Positions 6,150 to 14,615 are shown, counted from the first letter of the stretch. The stretch is 17,149 bases of DNA from Prolixibacteraceae bacterium (GCA_007116765.1 SKHV01000439.1:1-17149), one strand, 5' to 3'. Notes: a model not told the origin generated them from the sequence alone. Program-made: numbers and translations.

Positions 6150-9074
6150 TTAATCGAACAGCTCTTTAATTTCGGTTTCCGAGACCGCTGAAAACGGGCT
6201 GCGCGATTGAATGAATTTATCGGCAAGTGCCGATTTGCGTTCTTTGAGCTTTTGGATCTTTTCTTCGATGCTGTTTTCGCTAATAAAACGGTACACAAAC
6301 ACTTTTTTGTTTTGCCCTATGCGGTGTGCACGGCTCACGGCCTGGTTTTCGGCCGCTGGGTTCCACCAGGGGTCAAGTATAATGATGTAGTCGGCTGCGG
6401 TAAGGTTCAGCCCCACACCCCCGGCTTTCAACGATATAAGGAATACCGGCTTTGTTTTATCGTTCTGAAAACGGTTTATTACCTCTTCCCTGTTGCCGGT
6501 TTGCCCGGTAAGCATGCAGTAGCCAATCCCGTTTCTTTCAAATTCGGCTTCAAATAGTTTTAAATGAGTTACAAACGAAGAGAACACCAGCACTTTATGT
6601 TTTTCACTCACCAAATTGCCAATAGTTTCCATTACCTGTTCGAACTTACCCGAGCCGGCCTCTGAGTTTTTGATCAAAGCCGGATGGTTGGCCAGTTGCC
6701 GCAGGCGTGTCAATCCTTGTAGAATTACAATTGACGACTTAGCAAGTCCCTGCTTTTCAATATTCTCAAGAATGGCATTGCGCACAGTCGATTTTTCCTT
6801 TTCATACAATTCGGCCTGAGCTTCGGTCATTTCGCAGTAAGATATCTGTTCGGTCAACGGGGGCAAATCGGTGGCAACTTGCTCTTTGGTACGCCTCAAC
6901 AAAAAAGGGTTTATCAAATTGAAAAGGCGCATACGGGCTTCTTCATCAGCTTCTTTTTCAACAGGCACAATATATTTTTCGCGGAAAGTTTTTAAACTGC
7001 CCAACATGCCCCTGTTCAGGAAATTGAGTTGCGCCCACAAATCCGACAAGCTGTTTTCGATGGGTGTGCCCGTGAGCACCAGTTTCTTTTCCGAGTTCAA
7101 TTCACAAACCGCTTTATATGTCTTCGAATCGGCATTTTTAATATTCTGACTTTCGTCCAACACTATGTAATTAAATTTCAACTTATCAAATAGCTCCACA
7201 TCGTTCCGCATGGTTCCATAGGTCGAAATAATCACATCGTAATAATTAACAATACCCGACAAATTAGCGGTTTGTTTCCGCTGATAGCCGGCATATTTAA
7301 AAACCTTTAACTGTGGCGTAAACTTTTTGATTTCGTTCATCCAGTTATGCACCAGCGATGTGGGCACAAGCACCAGCGAAGCCGATTTGTTAGATACTGC
7401 CTGAGCAAACAAATCGCCCATACCGTTCTCATCGAAAACCGGCTTTGAACTTTGTGCGTTTTCTTTTTCCCTTAACAACAAGGCTAGTGTTTGCAGGGTT
7501 TTTCCAAGCCCCATGTCGTCGGCCAGGCAACCCCCTAATTTATGTTCGCCCAATTTACACATCCACGAATAACCTTCGTGCTGGTATTTTCTGAATTGAG
7601 CGTTCAAACCTTGTGGCGGTTCGCTCAACTCAAATTTCAGCGGATTAATCTTTTCAAACTCCTGCGCCTGCTCCTGTACCAATATACCGCTCTGTTCCAA
7701 TAAGTGGAAGTGATGTTTTTCCAGCTTCAGTTTAGCTTTATCGCCTTTGGCACTTTGCAACAAATCGGCATATTTTTCGAACCACACTTCGGGCAGTATG
7801 GCAATAAGGCCATTTGGCAATACAAATTCCCTTTTGCCCGATAAAATGTTCTTTTTAAAATAAATAAAGGGCACCTCAAAATCATCGAACCTCACCACGG
7901 CATACAGGTCAAACCAGTCGTTTTCGATGCGTGTTTTGAATTCGAGCTTAAAAGAACCGGTGTAATAATCGGCCGGCAGGTTTTGCCTGATTTCAACCCC
8001 TTCGTCCTTTAAGCGGGCGCTGTATTCGTTTATCCAATTGATTATCCCGTTGCCTTCAGCAATTTTTTCGCCTCCCTGTACCTTAACAATTAACTGTTCA
8101 CCAATGAGGTCAAAACCAATTTCATTCAAAAAAGCAAGAATACGAGTTTCCCAGTCGAAGTCGCGGTAATGTTTGTAAAAAACAAAATGTCCGTTTTTGT
8201 TGGCCAAATCAACCTGTACGCTGTCGGCCCTTCCGGCATTAATGTGTTTTTTCCCGTACTGAAAATAAAGCACCAGAATGGGTTCAAGGCGCAGCCCTTG
8301 CTCAATCGATATCACGGCTTTCTTCTCCGATTCAACTTTTGTTATGCCGAAAACATCGGAAATCACTTCGTTTTCGCCTACAATTTTTAACACGAAGGTT
8401 TTTAGGTATTTTTCTTTCAGTTTGGCAGGTATCGAAATCGATTCGTTTTTAAGGAAAGGCAAAATACGCTTACCCGAGAGCTCACGGAAAAAATAAAGTT
8501 TATTGTCGAGCACCATGCGGCAGGGTGAATCTACAAGAACAATGGGCTGCCTTTTCAATACCGGCAACACTTTATTGTTATGTTTTATTTCGAGCCTGTA
8601 ATTAAAGCCATCGGTTTCATTTTCGAAATTAAAAACGGCAGTGGCAATACCTTCCTGAATTTCAATTTTGTCTTCGTTGTGGATATTGGCAAGTTCCTTT
8701 CTGAATAGCGGCACATGCTCATTTCTGACAATGTCGATACAGGCAGCCATTTGCTTCTCTACAAAAGGGGCAACATGCTTCGAAAAAAAATCGGTGTCGA
8801 TGTCGCGAAAAAATTCACTTGTGTGTTTTTTTTTCGAGAACCTGCGGGCAAGGTTCTCATCGCTGTATTTGTCGCTTAACTTAATGAGTTCACGTTGACT
8901 TGGTGTAAAATCCTGAAAAGAAGAATCGACATCGTGCTGCGTAAGTTGCGACACAACTTCATAGAATGATTTCCCGGATTCCTTCCGTGCCATGTATGGC
9001 AGCAAAATATGCCCCAATACACGGTGTTCGGTAAGCCCGATTATAAAAAACTGTTTTTCTGAATTGCTATCCAC
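6150..9074 (-). CDS. SNF2-family DEAD/DEAH-type helicase
   Basis: This 974-residue superfamily 2 ATPase most likely translocates on double-stranded DNA. The C-terminal half holds all SNF2 helicase motifs: Walker A with DDMGLGKT (519-526), LVLVPTSLVHNW (567-578), Walker B as DESQ (640-643), GTPIENSLSDLW (669-680), SLKAGGVGLN (881-890) and motif VI QAVSRAHRIGQ (911-921). The first 490 residues are the less conserved region of bacterial SNF2 proteins. No zinc-binding SWIM motif (CxC...CxH) is visible, although many relatives have one. Its role in the cell (repair, transcription recycling as for RapA, or defence) cannot be decided from the sequence. It begins 18 bases after the TraR/DksA-like gene on the same strand, so the two likely form one transcript. 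No other defence gene is nearby. Confidence 0.93.
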   Translation of the reverse strand: MDSNSEKQFFIIGLTEHRVLGHILLPYMARKESGKSFYEVVSQLTQHDVDSSFQDFTPSQRELIKLSDKYSDENLARRFSKKKHTSEFFRDIDTDFFSKHVAPFVEKQMAACIDIVRNEHVPLFRKELANIHNEDKIEIQEGIATAVFNFENETDGFNYRLEIKHNNKVLPVLKRQPIVLVDSPCRMVLDNKLYFFRELSGKRILPFLKNESISIPAKLKEKYLKTFVLKIVGENEVISDVFGITKVESEKKAVISIEQGLRLEPILVLYFQYGKKHINAGRADSVQVDLANKNGHFVFYKHYRDFDWETRILAFLNEIGFDLIGEQLIVKVQGGEKIAEGNGIINWINEYSARLKDEGVEIRQNLPADYYTGSFKLEFKTRIENDWFDLYAVVRFDDFEVPFIYFKKNILSGKREFVLPNGLIAILPEVWFEKYADLLQSAKGDKAKLKLEKHHFHLLEQSGILVQEQAQEFEKINPLKFELSEPPQGLNAQFRKYQHEGYSWMCKLGEHKLGGCLADDMGLGKTLQTLALLLREKENAQSSKPVFDENGMGDLFAQAVSNKSASLVLVPTSLVHNWMNEIKKFTPQLKVFKYAGYQRKQTANLSGIVNYYDVIISTYGTMRNDVELFDKLKFNYIVLDESQNIKNADSKTYKAVCELNSEKKLVLTGTPIENSLSDLWAQLNFLNRGMLGSLKTFREKYIVPVEKEADEEARMRLFNLINPFLLRRTKEQVATDLPPLTEQISYCEMTEAQAELYEKEKSTVRNAILENIEKQGLAKSSIVILQGLTRLRQLANHPALIKNSEAGSGKFEQVMETIGNLVSEKHKVLVFSSFVTHLKLFEAEFERNGIGYCMLTGQTGNREEVINRFQNDKTKPVFLISLKAGGVGLNLTAADYIIILDPWWNPAAENQAVSRAHRIGQNKKVFVYRFISENSIEEKIQKLKERKSALADKFIQSRSPFSAVSETEIKELFD

Positions 9075-9092
9075 GTTGAAAATAAAAATGAA

Positions 9093-9425
9093 TTATCCGG
9101 CACATTTTACACAAACTTTCGATTCGGGCATTAGCATAATGCGCTCTTTTTGGATTAAAGCACCGCACTTGTAGCATTTCCCGAAATTCGGGTTATCTAT
9201 ATCTTTCAAAGCTTCTTCAATTTTCTGTGCCTGAACCGATTTTTTACGCAAAGCAGCTTCGTTAATGCTCCGGTTGTTTATGGCGTCCATGCGGCTCACG
9301 CGCCCCACGGCCGAGTCGAGCCCTTCGGGGACAACCAGCTCTTTTAGCTCTTCAATTTGCTTCTTCAACCTTGAATATTTCTGCTCAAGCAGGGACTTAA
9401 CCTGCTCTTTATAATCGTTAGTCAT
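9093..9425 (-). CDS. TraR/DksA-family C4 zinc-finger protein
   Basis: The 110-residue protein has a coiled-coil-forming N-terminal half and a C-terminal four-cysteine zinc finger (CYKC at 84-87 and CVKC at 105-108). The segment IDNPNFGKCYKCG and the ending MPESKVCVKC are typical of the DksA/TraR family. The helical hairpin tip reads GRVSRMDAINNRS rather than the DxxDxA of E. coli DksA, as in the short Bacteroidota members. Family members bind the RNA polymerase secondary channel and modulate initiation, often with ppGpp; whether this one does is inference. It heads a two-gene unit with the SNF2 helicase and is preceded by a consensus promoter element about 50 bases upstream of the ATG. Confidence 0.87.
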   Translation of the reverse strand: MTNDYKEQVKSLLEQKYSRLKKQIEELKELVVPEGLDSAVGRVSRMDAINNRSINEAALRKKSVQAQKIEEALKDIDNPNFGKCYKCGALIQKERIMLMPESKVCVKCAG

Positions 9426-9475
9426 AACACTTTCAATAATTTGAAATAAAATAAACTTTTCAAATAAAAAAACCT

Positions 9476-9483
9476 CAAATTTA
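9476..9483 (-). promoter_or_regulatory. -7 element of the dksA-like/helicase promoter
   Basis: On the minus strand this reads TAAATTTG, a full match to TAnnTTTG. It gives a leader of about 45 bases before the TraR/DksA-like start at 9425. The leader is very A/T rich and has no recognised structure. Confidence 0.5.
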
Positions 9484-9619
9484 GAAAAGTTATTTTAAAG
9501 TGCTTGTCCGCTTTTCGTAAAATTTGTTTTTTATTTTGATATATTTACGTGAAACCCGTAAAAGGCGATTTTTTGTACAATTTAAAAGGGATTAGTTACT
9601 TTTAGCCAAAAGATGATTC

Positions 9620-9627
9620 TATTTTTG
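9620..9627 (+). promoter_or_regulatory. -7 element of the nfnAB promoter
   Basis: TATTTTTG matches TAnnTTTG exactly. The expected transcription start near 9634 falls on or after the TTG at 9632 that could extend the nfnA frame, which supports the ATG at 9665 as the true start. No convincing -33 element was seen. Confidence 0.55.
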
Positions 9628-9664
9628 TGGGTTGAAATCAGACATTCATACAAATTCAAACCAT

Positions 9665-10489
9665 ATGAACCGTATAGTTGAAAAAGAATTTTTTTCGGAA
9701 AATGTAGTAAAACTGGTGGTTGAAGCACCACTAATTGCCAAAGCCCGCAAACCGGGCAACTTTGTCATTTTAAGAGTTTCGGAAAAAGGCGAGCGCATAC
9801 CTTTGACCATTGCAGCTGCCGACGAACAAAAAGGCACCATTACACTAATAGCGCAAAAAGTAGGTGTAAGCACCGAGAAACTTGCTAAAATGGAAGTTGG
9901 CGATAAACTCATCGACCTGGTTGGCCCGCTGGGGAAAGCAACCGAAATACATAAAGTTGGTACTATACTGGCCTGTGGCGGTGGAGTAGGCGTAGCTCCT
10001 TTACTTCCCATTGTTGAAGGTTTCAAAAAGGCCGGCAACCGTGTAATATCGGTTCTTGCAGCCCGCAGCAAAGACCTTATTATTCTTGAAGACGAAATAA
10101 GAAAATGGAGCGATGAAGTAATCATCATGACCGACGATGGTTCTTATGGAAGAAAAGGTTTGGTAACGCAAGGTGCCGAGGAGATAATTCAACGAGAGAA
10201 GATAGACGAATGCATAGCCATAGGCCCTGCCATAATGATGAAATTCACCGCACTGCTCACCAAAAAATACGAAATACCCACGCAGGCCAGCCTCAATTCA
10301 ATGATGGTTGACGGAACAGGGATGTGCGGCGCTTGCAGGGTTACCGTTGGTGGAAAAACCAAATTTACCTGTGTCGATGGGCCCGAATTTGATGCACACC
10401 AAATCGATTTCGACGAAATGCTGATGCGCCTTGGCGGATATCGCAAGGAAGAACAAGTTGCATTTGAGCAGTACTGCAAAATCAATTAA
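9665..10489 (+). CDS. nfnA: NADH-dependent ferredoxin:NADP+ oxidoreductase, small subunit (NfnA/SudB type)
   Basis: The 274 residues form a ferredoxin-NADP reductase-type flavoprotein. They contain the FAD-binding RIPLT (44-48), the nucleotide-binding GGGVGVAPLLPI (105-116), and a C-terminal [2Fe-2S] motif, VDGTGMCGACR with C221 and C224 plus C236 in KFTCVDGPEFD. D216 corresponds to the unusual aspartate ligand described for NfnA. With NfnB it forms an electron-bifurcating complex that exchanges electrons between NADH, reduced ferredoxin and NADPH, typical of anaerobes. Older annotations call such proteins sulfide dehydrogenase or dihydroorotate-dehydrogenase electron-transfer subunits. The ATG at 9665 is preferred over an in-frame TTG at 9632 that coincides with the predicted transcription start. 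nfnB begins 10 bases downstream. Confidence 0.88.
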   Translation: MNRIVEKEFFSENVVKLVVEAPLIAKARKPGNFVILRVSEKGERIPLTIAAADEQKGTITLIAQKVGVSTEKLAKMEVGDKLIDLVGPLGKATEIHKVGTILACGGGVGVAPLLPIVEGFKKAGNRVISVLAARSKDLIILEDEIRKWSDEVIIMTDDGSYGRKGLVTQGAEEIIQREKIDECIAIGPAIMMKFTALLTKKYEIPTQASLNSMMVDGTGMCGACRVTVGGKTKFTCVDGPEFDAHQIDFDEMLMRLGGYRKEEQVAFEQYCKIN

Positions 10490-10499
10490 ACGAAGAAAG

Positions 10500-11981
10500 A
10501 TGACAACCTTAACTGAATATTTAAAAGAAAAAAGAGGCGAAGAGTGGAGAGAAGATCTTCGTAAAAAATTAAAAGGTAAAGAACGCACCGACATTCCCAG
10601 GGTGCATATGCCCGAGCAAGAACCGCTCGAACGGGTTAAGTACCAAAACATGGAAGTTAACCTCGGCCTTACCGAAGAACAAGCTTTAGTGGAAGCATCG
10701 CGCTGCATGGACTGCGTTAACCCTACATGTATTGATGGCTGCCCGGTACAAATCAACATACCCGAATTTATTAAAAACATTGAACGCAAAGAGTTTGCAC
10801 TGGCAGCCCAATCGTTAAAGCTTACCAGCGCCTTGCCTGCTGTTTGTGGCCGGGTTTGCCCACAAGAAAAGCAGTGCGAAGAACTTTGTTTTTATACCAC
10901 AAAATTGAAAAAAGACCCTGTGGCTATTGGATACCTTGAACGCTTTGCCGCCGACTGGGAGCGTGAAAGCGGTAAAATGTCGGTGCCTGAGTGTGCACCG
11001 TCCAACGGGATCAAAATCGCTGCTATTGGCTCTGGCCCTGCATCGTTGTCGTTTGCAGGCGATATGGCCAAACTGGGCTACGATGTTACCGTTTTTGAAG
11101 CTTTGCACGAAATTGGCGGCGTATTGAAATACGGAATTCCCGAATTCAGGCTGCCCAACAGTATTGTTGATGTTGAATTGGACAACCTGCGCAGCATGGG
11201 CGTAAAATTTGTGAACAACTTTATCGTAGGTCGCACAGCCAGTTTCGACGACCTTAAAGCCGAAGGGTTCGAAGGGTTTTTTGTGGCAAGTGGTGCAGGT
11301 TTGCCCCGTTTCATGAACATACCCGGAGAAAACTACAATGGCGTTATGTCGAGCAACGAATACCTTACCCGTGTGAACCTGATGGGTGCAGCAAGCGATG
11401 AATACGACACGCTGGTTATGCGCGGCAAAAACGTGGCCGTAATTGGCGGTGGAAATACAGCCATGGACTCGGTTCGCACAGCAAAACGCCTGGGTGCCGA
11501 GCGGGCAATGATTGTTTACCGCCGCTCACGGATCGAAATGCCTGCACGGGTCGAAGAGGTAAAACATGCCGAAGAAGAAGGCGTTGAATTTATGAACCTG
11601 GCCAACCCGGTGGAATACTTTGCCGACGAAACCGGTCGTGTAAACAAAATGCGACTGCAATACATGGAACTTGGAGAACCCGACGAATCGGGTCGCCGCA
11701 GGCCGGTTGCCATTGAAGGTTCTGAGAAAGACATTGATGTTGACCTGGTTGTTGTGGCTGTGGGCGTTTCGCCAAACCCGCTCATTCCGTCGTGCCTGCC
11801 CGATTTGAAGGTAAGCCGCTGGGGAACCATCGAAGTGGGCGACAACATGCAATCGTCGATACCCGTGCTTTTTGCCGGTGGCGATATAGTGCGCGGCGGT
11901 GCTACCGTTATCCTTGCAATGGGCGATGGCCGTAATGCCGCAAAATCTATGCACGAATACCTTTCGGAAGAAAAGAAATAA
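10500..11981 (+). CDS. nfnB: NADH-dependent ferredoxin:NADP+ oxidoreductase, large subunit (NfnB, glutamate-synthase small-chain-like)
   Basis: This 493-residue flavoprotein belongs to the glutamate synthase beta-chain family. The N-terminal part has two cysteine groups for two [4Fe-4S] clusters (C69, C72, C77, C81 and C116, C120, C126, C130). An FAD Rossmann motif follows, GSGPASLSFAGDMAKLGY starting at 177, then GGVLKYGIPEFRLP. A second nucleotide-binding motif, GGGNTAMDSVRTAKRLGA, serves NADPH, and GGDIVRGGATVILAMGDGR lies near the end. Standing alone such a protein could be annotated GltD, but the directly upstream nfnA and the absence of a gltB large subunit make NfnB the better call. 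An in-frame TTG at 10431 lies inside nfnA; the ATG at 10500, preceded by GAAGAAAG, is the natural start. About 70 residues precede the first cluster cysteine. Confidence 0.87.
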   Translation: MTTLTEYLKEKRGEEWREDLRKKLKGKERTDIPRVHMPEQEPLERVKYQNMEVNLGLTEEQALVEASRCMDCVNPTCIDGCPVQINIPEFIKNIERKEFALAAQSLKLTSALPAVCGRVCPQEKQCEELCFYTTKLKKDPVAIGYLERFAADWERESGKMSVPECAPSNGIKIAAIGSGPASLSFAGDMAKLGYDVTVFEALHEIGGVLKYGIPEFRLPNSIVDVELDNLRSMGVKFVNNFIVGRTASFDDLKAEGFEGFFVASGAGLPRFMNIPGENYNGVMSSNEYLTRVNLMGAASDEYDTLVMRGKNVAVIGGGNTAMDSVRTAKRLGAERAMIVYRRSRIEMPARVEEVKHAEEEGVEFMNLANPVEYFADETGRVNKMRLQYMELGEPDESGRRRPVAIEGSEKDIDVDLVVVAVGVSPNPLIPSCLPDLKVSRWGTIEVGDNMQSSIPVLFAGGDIVRGGATVILAMGDGRNAAKSMHEYLSEEKK

Positions 11982-11986
11982 TTGTG

Positions 11987-11994
11987 TAAATTTG
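11987..11994 (+). promoter_or_regulatory. -7 element of the toxin-antitoxin promoter
   Basis: TAAATTTG, a full match to TAnnTTTG, begins six bases after the nfnB stop and ends 16 bases before the antitoxin ATG. The module therefore probably has its own promoter even though it is co-directional with nfnAB. Confidence 0.5.
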
Positions 11995-12010
11995 TGGAAA
12001 CACATTCAAC

Positions 12011-12241
12011 ATGAGCATTGAAACACGGAAAATATCATTCATTCAGGAATTTCTGCAAGTGCAGAACGAAGAAACAATCAAAAGCTTAGAAGAATTATTG
12101 AAAAGCAAAAAGAAGGAACATGTCAATACATTCAAGGAGCCTATGAGTATTTATCAATTGAATAAAGAGATAGATGAATCGATGAAAGACTCAGAAAATG
12201 GAAAAATCAAAAAAGCTGCTGATTTGAAAAACAAATACTGA
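12011..12241 (+). CDS. antitoxin of a type II toxin-antitoxin pair (RelB/StbD-like)
   Basis: This is a small, charged, lysine- and glutamate-rich protein of 76 residues. It has a helical N-terminal half (IQEFLQVQNEETIKSLEELL) and a C-terminal segment SIYQLNKEIDESMKDSENGK ending in DLKNKY. The C-terminal pattern, 'xxDSENGKxxxAxxLKxKY', is the usual toxin-binding tail of Bacteroidota antitoxins paired with RelE/ParE toxins (from memory). No clear DNA-binding fold can be assigned from sequence alone. The toxin gene begins two bases after its stop. Composition is more A/T rich than the flanking metabolic genes, in line with a mobile module. Confidence 0.75.
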   Translation: MSIETRKISFIQEFLQVQNEETIKSLEELLKSKKKEHVNTFKEPMSIYQLNKEIDESMKDSENGKIKKAADLKNKY

Positions 12242-12243
12242 AA

Positions 12244-12564
12244 ATGAAACGGACCGTTTACTGGACATATTTTGCTGAAAAAAAGCTAGACAGCATCTAT
12301 TCATATTATACAAACATTGCAGGTAAACGTGTTGCCCAAAAACTGGTCAATGAGATTGTTGAAAAATCAATAAAAATGGAAAAGTCTCCTTTTATTGGAC
12401 AATTGGAGCCTCTTTTAGAAAACAGAAAAGAAAAATTCAGGTACATAATACATGGTAATTTTAAGCTTATTTATTGGATAAATGAACTTAAAAATCAAAT
12501 TGAAATCGTTAATTTATTTGATTGCAGGCAGAATCCGGTTTTATTAGAAGCACAAACCAAGTAA
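12244..12564 (+). CDS. RelE/ParE-family toxin
   Basis: The 106 residues have the ParE/RelE layout. An N-terminal strand (VYWTYFAEKKLDSIYSYY) leads into a helical segment (AGKRVAQKLVNEIVEKSIKM), the SPFIGQLEPLL loop, then the strands FRYIIHGNFKLIYWIN and IEIVNLFDCRQNP. The FDCRQNP ending is common in ParE-like toxins of this phylum, where the terminal Arg lies near the active or binding site. ParE members poison DNA gyrase and RelE members cleave mRNA on ribosomes; which applies cannot be told from the sequence. It is paired with the antitoxin two bases upstream. Confidence 0.82.
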   Translation: MKRTVYWTYFAEKKLDSIYSYYTNIAGKRVAQKLVNEIVEKSIKMEKSPFIGQLEPLLENRKEKFRYIIHGNFKLIYWINELKNQIEIVNLFDCRQNPVLLEAQTK

Positions 12565-12601
12565 ATTGCAATAGGACACATAAAAAGAAAAACAATACAT
12601 A

Positions 12602-13603
12602 ATGGCAAACTTAACAACCCGTTTTTTTGGATTAGAACTAAAAACCCCCATTCTTATCGGGAGTTCAGGACTATCGAACAGTATTGAAAAAATAAAGTTG
12701 CTTGCCCAAAACGGAGCAGGTGCAATCATTTTGAAATCGGTTTTCGAAGAGGAAATTTACAAGGAATTCCAGCACGAAATAGAGAAGCAGGCCGTGGGCA
12801 CCCACAACCTTGAATATCTCGACTATTTCGACTACGAAATAAAAAACGACAAGGTAAAGCAATACCTCGAACTAATAAAAGGTGCTAAAGACGCCGGAGT
12901 TGACGTACCGCTGGTTGCCAGCATTAACTGCACTACATCGAGCGACTGGGTGTTTTTTGCCAACAAGCTGGCCAAGGCCGGTGCCGATGCCCTGGAATTG
13001 AATTTGTTTGTTTTGCCATCGGATGTTGAGCGCACTGCCGACCAAATAAGGAATTACTATTTCAGCACCATCAAAAAAGTGATTGAAACAGTTAACATAC
13101 CGGTAACCATTAAACTTTCGACTTACTTTTCTGACTTGGCAGCCATGATTAAAGAGCTTTCGGAAACCGGTCTGGCAGGCATTACGCTCTTTAACCGCTT
13201 TTACAACATCGATATCGACATTGAAAAGCGCGAACTGCAACCCGCAAAAATATTAAGCCACCCGTTCGAGTATCAGAAATCGCTGCGCTGGATTGGCATT
13301 ATGTCGGGGCGTGTTCAATGCGAGCTTGCAGCCAGCACGGGCGTACACGACTACCCTACTGCCATTAAAATGATAATGGCCGGTGCAAGTGCCGTGCAAG
13401 TAGTATCGGGCGTTTACAAGCACGGTTACAAATTTATTGCCGATATGGTTTCGGGCCTCGAAACATGGATGGACAACCACAACGTGAAAAGCATAGACGA
13501 AATAAAAGGCATAGCTAATGCCAAACATGTGAAAAACCCTGCTGAGTATGAACGCGTTCAATTTATGAAATACTTTGGGGGTTTCGACCCGGAGATTGAC
13601 TAA
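12602..13603 (+). CDS. dihydroorotate-dehydrogenase-like flavoprotein lacking the catalytic cysteine
   Basis: The 333-residue protein has the TIM-barrel fold features of class 1 dihydroorotate dehydrogenases: FGLELKTPILIGSSGLS at the start, LKSVFEEE with K45, ALELN (130-134), VTIKLS with K171, and the phosphate-binding AVQVVSGVYKHG (264-275). In true DHODs ALELN is followed by xSCPN carrying the catalytic Cys; here the sequence is ALELNLFVLPSD and the cysteine position holds a valine. It matches the group often named 'dihydroorotate dehydrogenase-like protein' (PRK07565 type), whose reaction is unknown. It is probably not the pyrimidine pathway enzyme. FMN binding is likely but inferred. It lies 37 bases after the toxin gene and 620 bases after nfnB, so a link to NAD(P)H/ferredoxin metabolism is possible. 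Its stop overlaps the convergent glycosyltransferase stop. Confidence 0.83.
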   Translation: MANLTTRFFGLELKTPILIGSSGLSNSIEKIKLLAQNGAGAIILKSVFEEEIYKEFQHEIEKQAVGTHNLEYLDYFDYEIKNDKVKQYLELIKGAKDAGVDVPLVASINCTTSSDWVFFANKLAKAGADALELNLFVLPSDVERTADQIRNYYFSTIKKVIETVNIPVTIKLSTYFSDLAAMIKELSETGLAGITLFNRFYNIDIDIEKRELQPAKILSHPFEYQKSLRWIGIMSGRVQCELAASTGVHDYPTAIKMIMAGASAVQVVSGVYKHGYKFIADMVSGLETWMDNHNVKSIDEIKGIANAKHVKNPAEYERVQFMKYFGGFDPEID

Positions 13604-14499
13604 GAAGCTAAAGAAACTTTACACATATAGCCCAACTTGTAAAAGTCGAAAACTTTCAGGTTGGGTTTTTTCTTGCTTAATTGTTTAATTAATATATTCT
13701 CAAAAGTGTTAAATAAAAAGGCAATCAACCCCAGCATGTGCAAACTAACTATAATATTGAACCATTTTGCAAGTGCAACCTCATTCACCAGTTCTGATTT
13801 GATATTGCTTTTTTGCATAATAACAAGTAGGTTTTCAACACCTGCTCTTGTTTTTTCCATGAATACATTATTTGACTCAAGTCCATCGTGATAAACCGGA
13901 TTATCAATATGCCCGATTCTAATCTGTTCATTTTTCAGCACTATTCCAAACAAAGTATCCTCGTGCCCGTATCCTGTCAATGAATTATCGAATCTGATAC
14001 GAAGCAAGATATCCTTTTTAATCATGAAATTGCCTGTCATAAAAGAGGAATAAGGCTTCATTGACCTTAGTTTTGCATCACGGGTTTCTCGTTTATGTCC
14101 ATAATGCCAGCGCAACGAAAATGAAATATCTTCAAGCTTATCGCGATAAGCAATGCCTCCCACAATAATTTTATGATTGATATTTTTCAAATAATTACTA
14201 ATAAAGCTTTTTGAAACTGGGAATGTATCACAATCGAGAAATATCAAGTTTTCATAACTTGCCTTTGCGGCCAAATAATTTCGGACTGCAGCTCGTCCTA
14301 AATTTTTATCCAATTCTAAATATATAACTCCGGGTAAATCCCTCAATTTGCGGTTTTCTTTTTTCAAAACAGTATTGCCAGAACAATCGTCGACAACAAT
14401 TAATTCGTATGCTTCTCCGGTATCTTGAGCTTGTTTCACCAACTCATTTACCAAAGGATTAACATTATAGTTATATGTAGGAATACAAATTGACAACAT
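13600..14499 (-). CDS. family 2 glycosyltransferase
   Basis: This GT-A fold enzyme of 299 residues transfers a sugar from a nucleotide donor. Visible motifs are IPTYN (6-10), the nucleotide-binding VVDDCS (35-40), the metal-binding LDCDTFP (D89, D91), the acceptor/catalytic GYGHEDTLFG (E180, D181) and YHDG with H204, as in GT2 enzymes of the chondroitin/galactosyl-transferase subgroup. A hydrophobic segment (about 247-266) near the C-terminus suggests membrane association, so a surface polysaccharide or lipid-linked glycan is a likely acceptor. There is no other glycan gene in the window. The gene is noticeably A/T richer than its neighbours, which may mean horizontal acquisition. It converges on the DHOD-like gene with a 4-base overlap of the coding regions. 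Confidence 0.85.
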   Translation of the reverse strand: MLSICIPTYNYNVNPLVNELVKQAQDTGEAYELIVVDDCSGNTVLKKENRKLRDLPGVIYLELDKNLGRAAVRNYLAAKASYENLIFLDCDTFPVSKSFISNYLKNINHKIIVGGIAYRDKLEDISFSLRWHYGHKRETRDAKLRSMKPYSSFMTGNFMIKKDILLRIRFDNSLTGYGHEDTLFGIVLKNEQIRIGHIDNPVYHDGLESNNVFMEKTRAGVENLLVIMQKSNIKSELVNEVALAKWFNIIVSLHMLGLIAFLFNTFENILIKQLSKKKPNLKVFDFYKLGYMCKVSLAS

Positions 14500-14506
14500 A
14501 ATTCTT

Positions 14507-14530
14507 CAAAAATAAGAATAATAAAAGATA
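14507..14530 (-). promoter_or_regulatory. possible promoter elements of the glycosyltransferase gene
   Basis: On the minus strand TATTTTTG (14507-14514) matches TAnnTTTG but would give an almost leaderless transcript. TATCTTTT (14523-14530) has one mismatch and gives a leader of about 20 bases. Only one is likely to be used. Confidence 0.3.
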
Positions 14531-14615
14531 GAGCGCTTCTTTAGGGTCGATTTTAAATAAAAGTACACATTGCCCCATATAGAGGCAAAAATGAATTTTT
14601 ATATGGAAAAAAAAG

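Noticed and set aside
9632..9664. TTG start 11 codons upstream for nfnA
   Set aside because: It coincides with the predicted transcription start; the ATG at 9665 matches where family members begin.
10431..10499. TTG start 23 codons upstream for nfnB
   Set aside because: It lies inside the nfnA coding region; the ATG at 10500 has an A/G-rich leader and gives a normal N-terminus.
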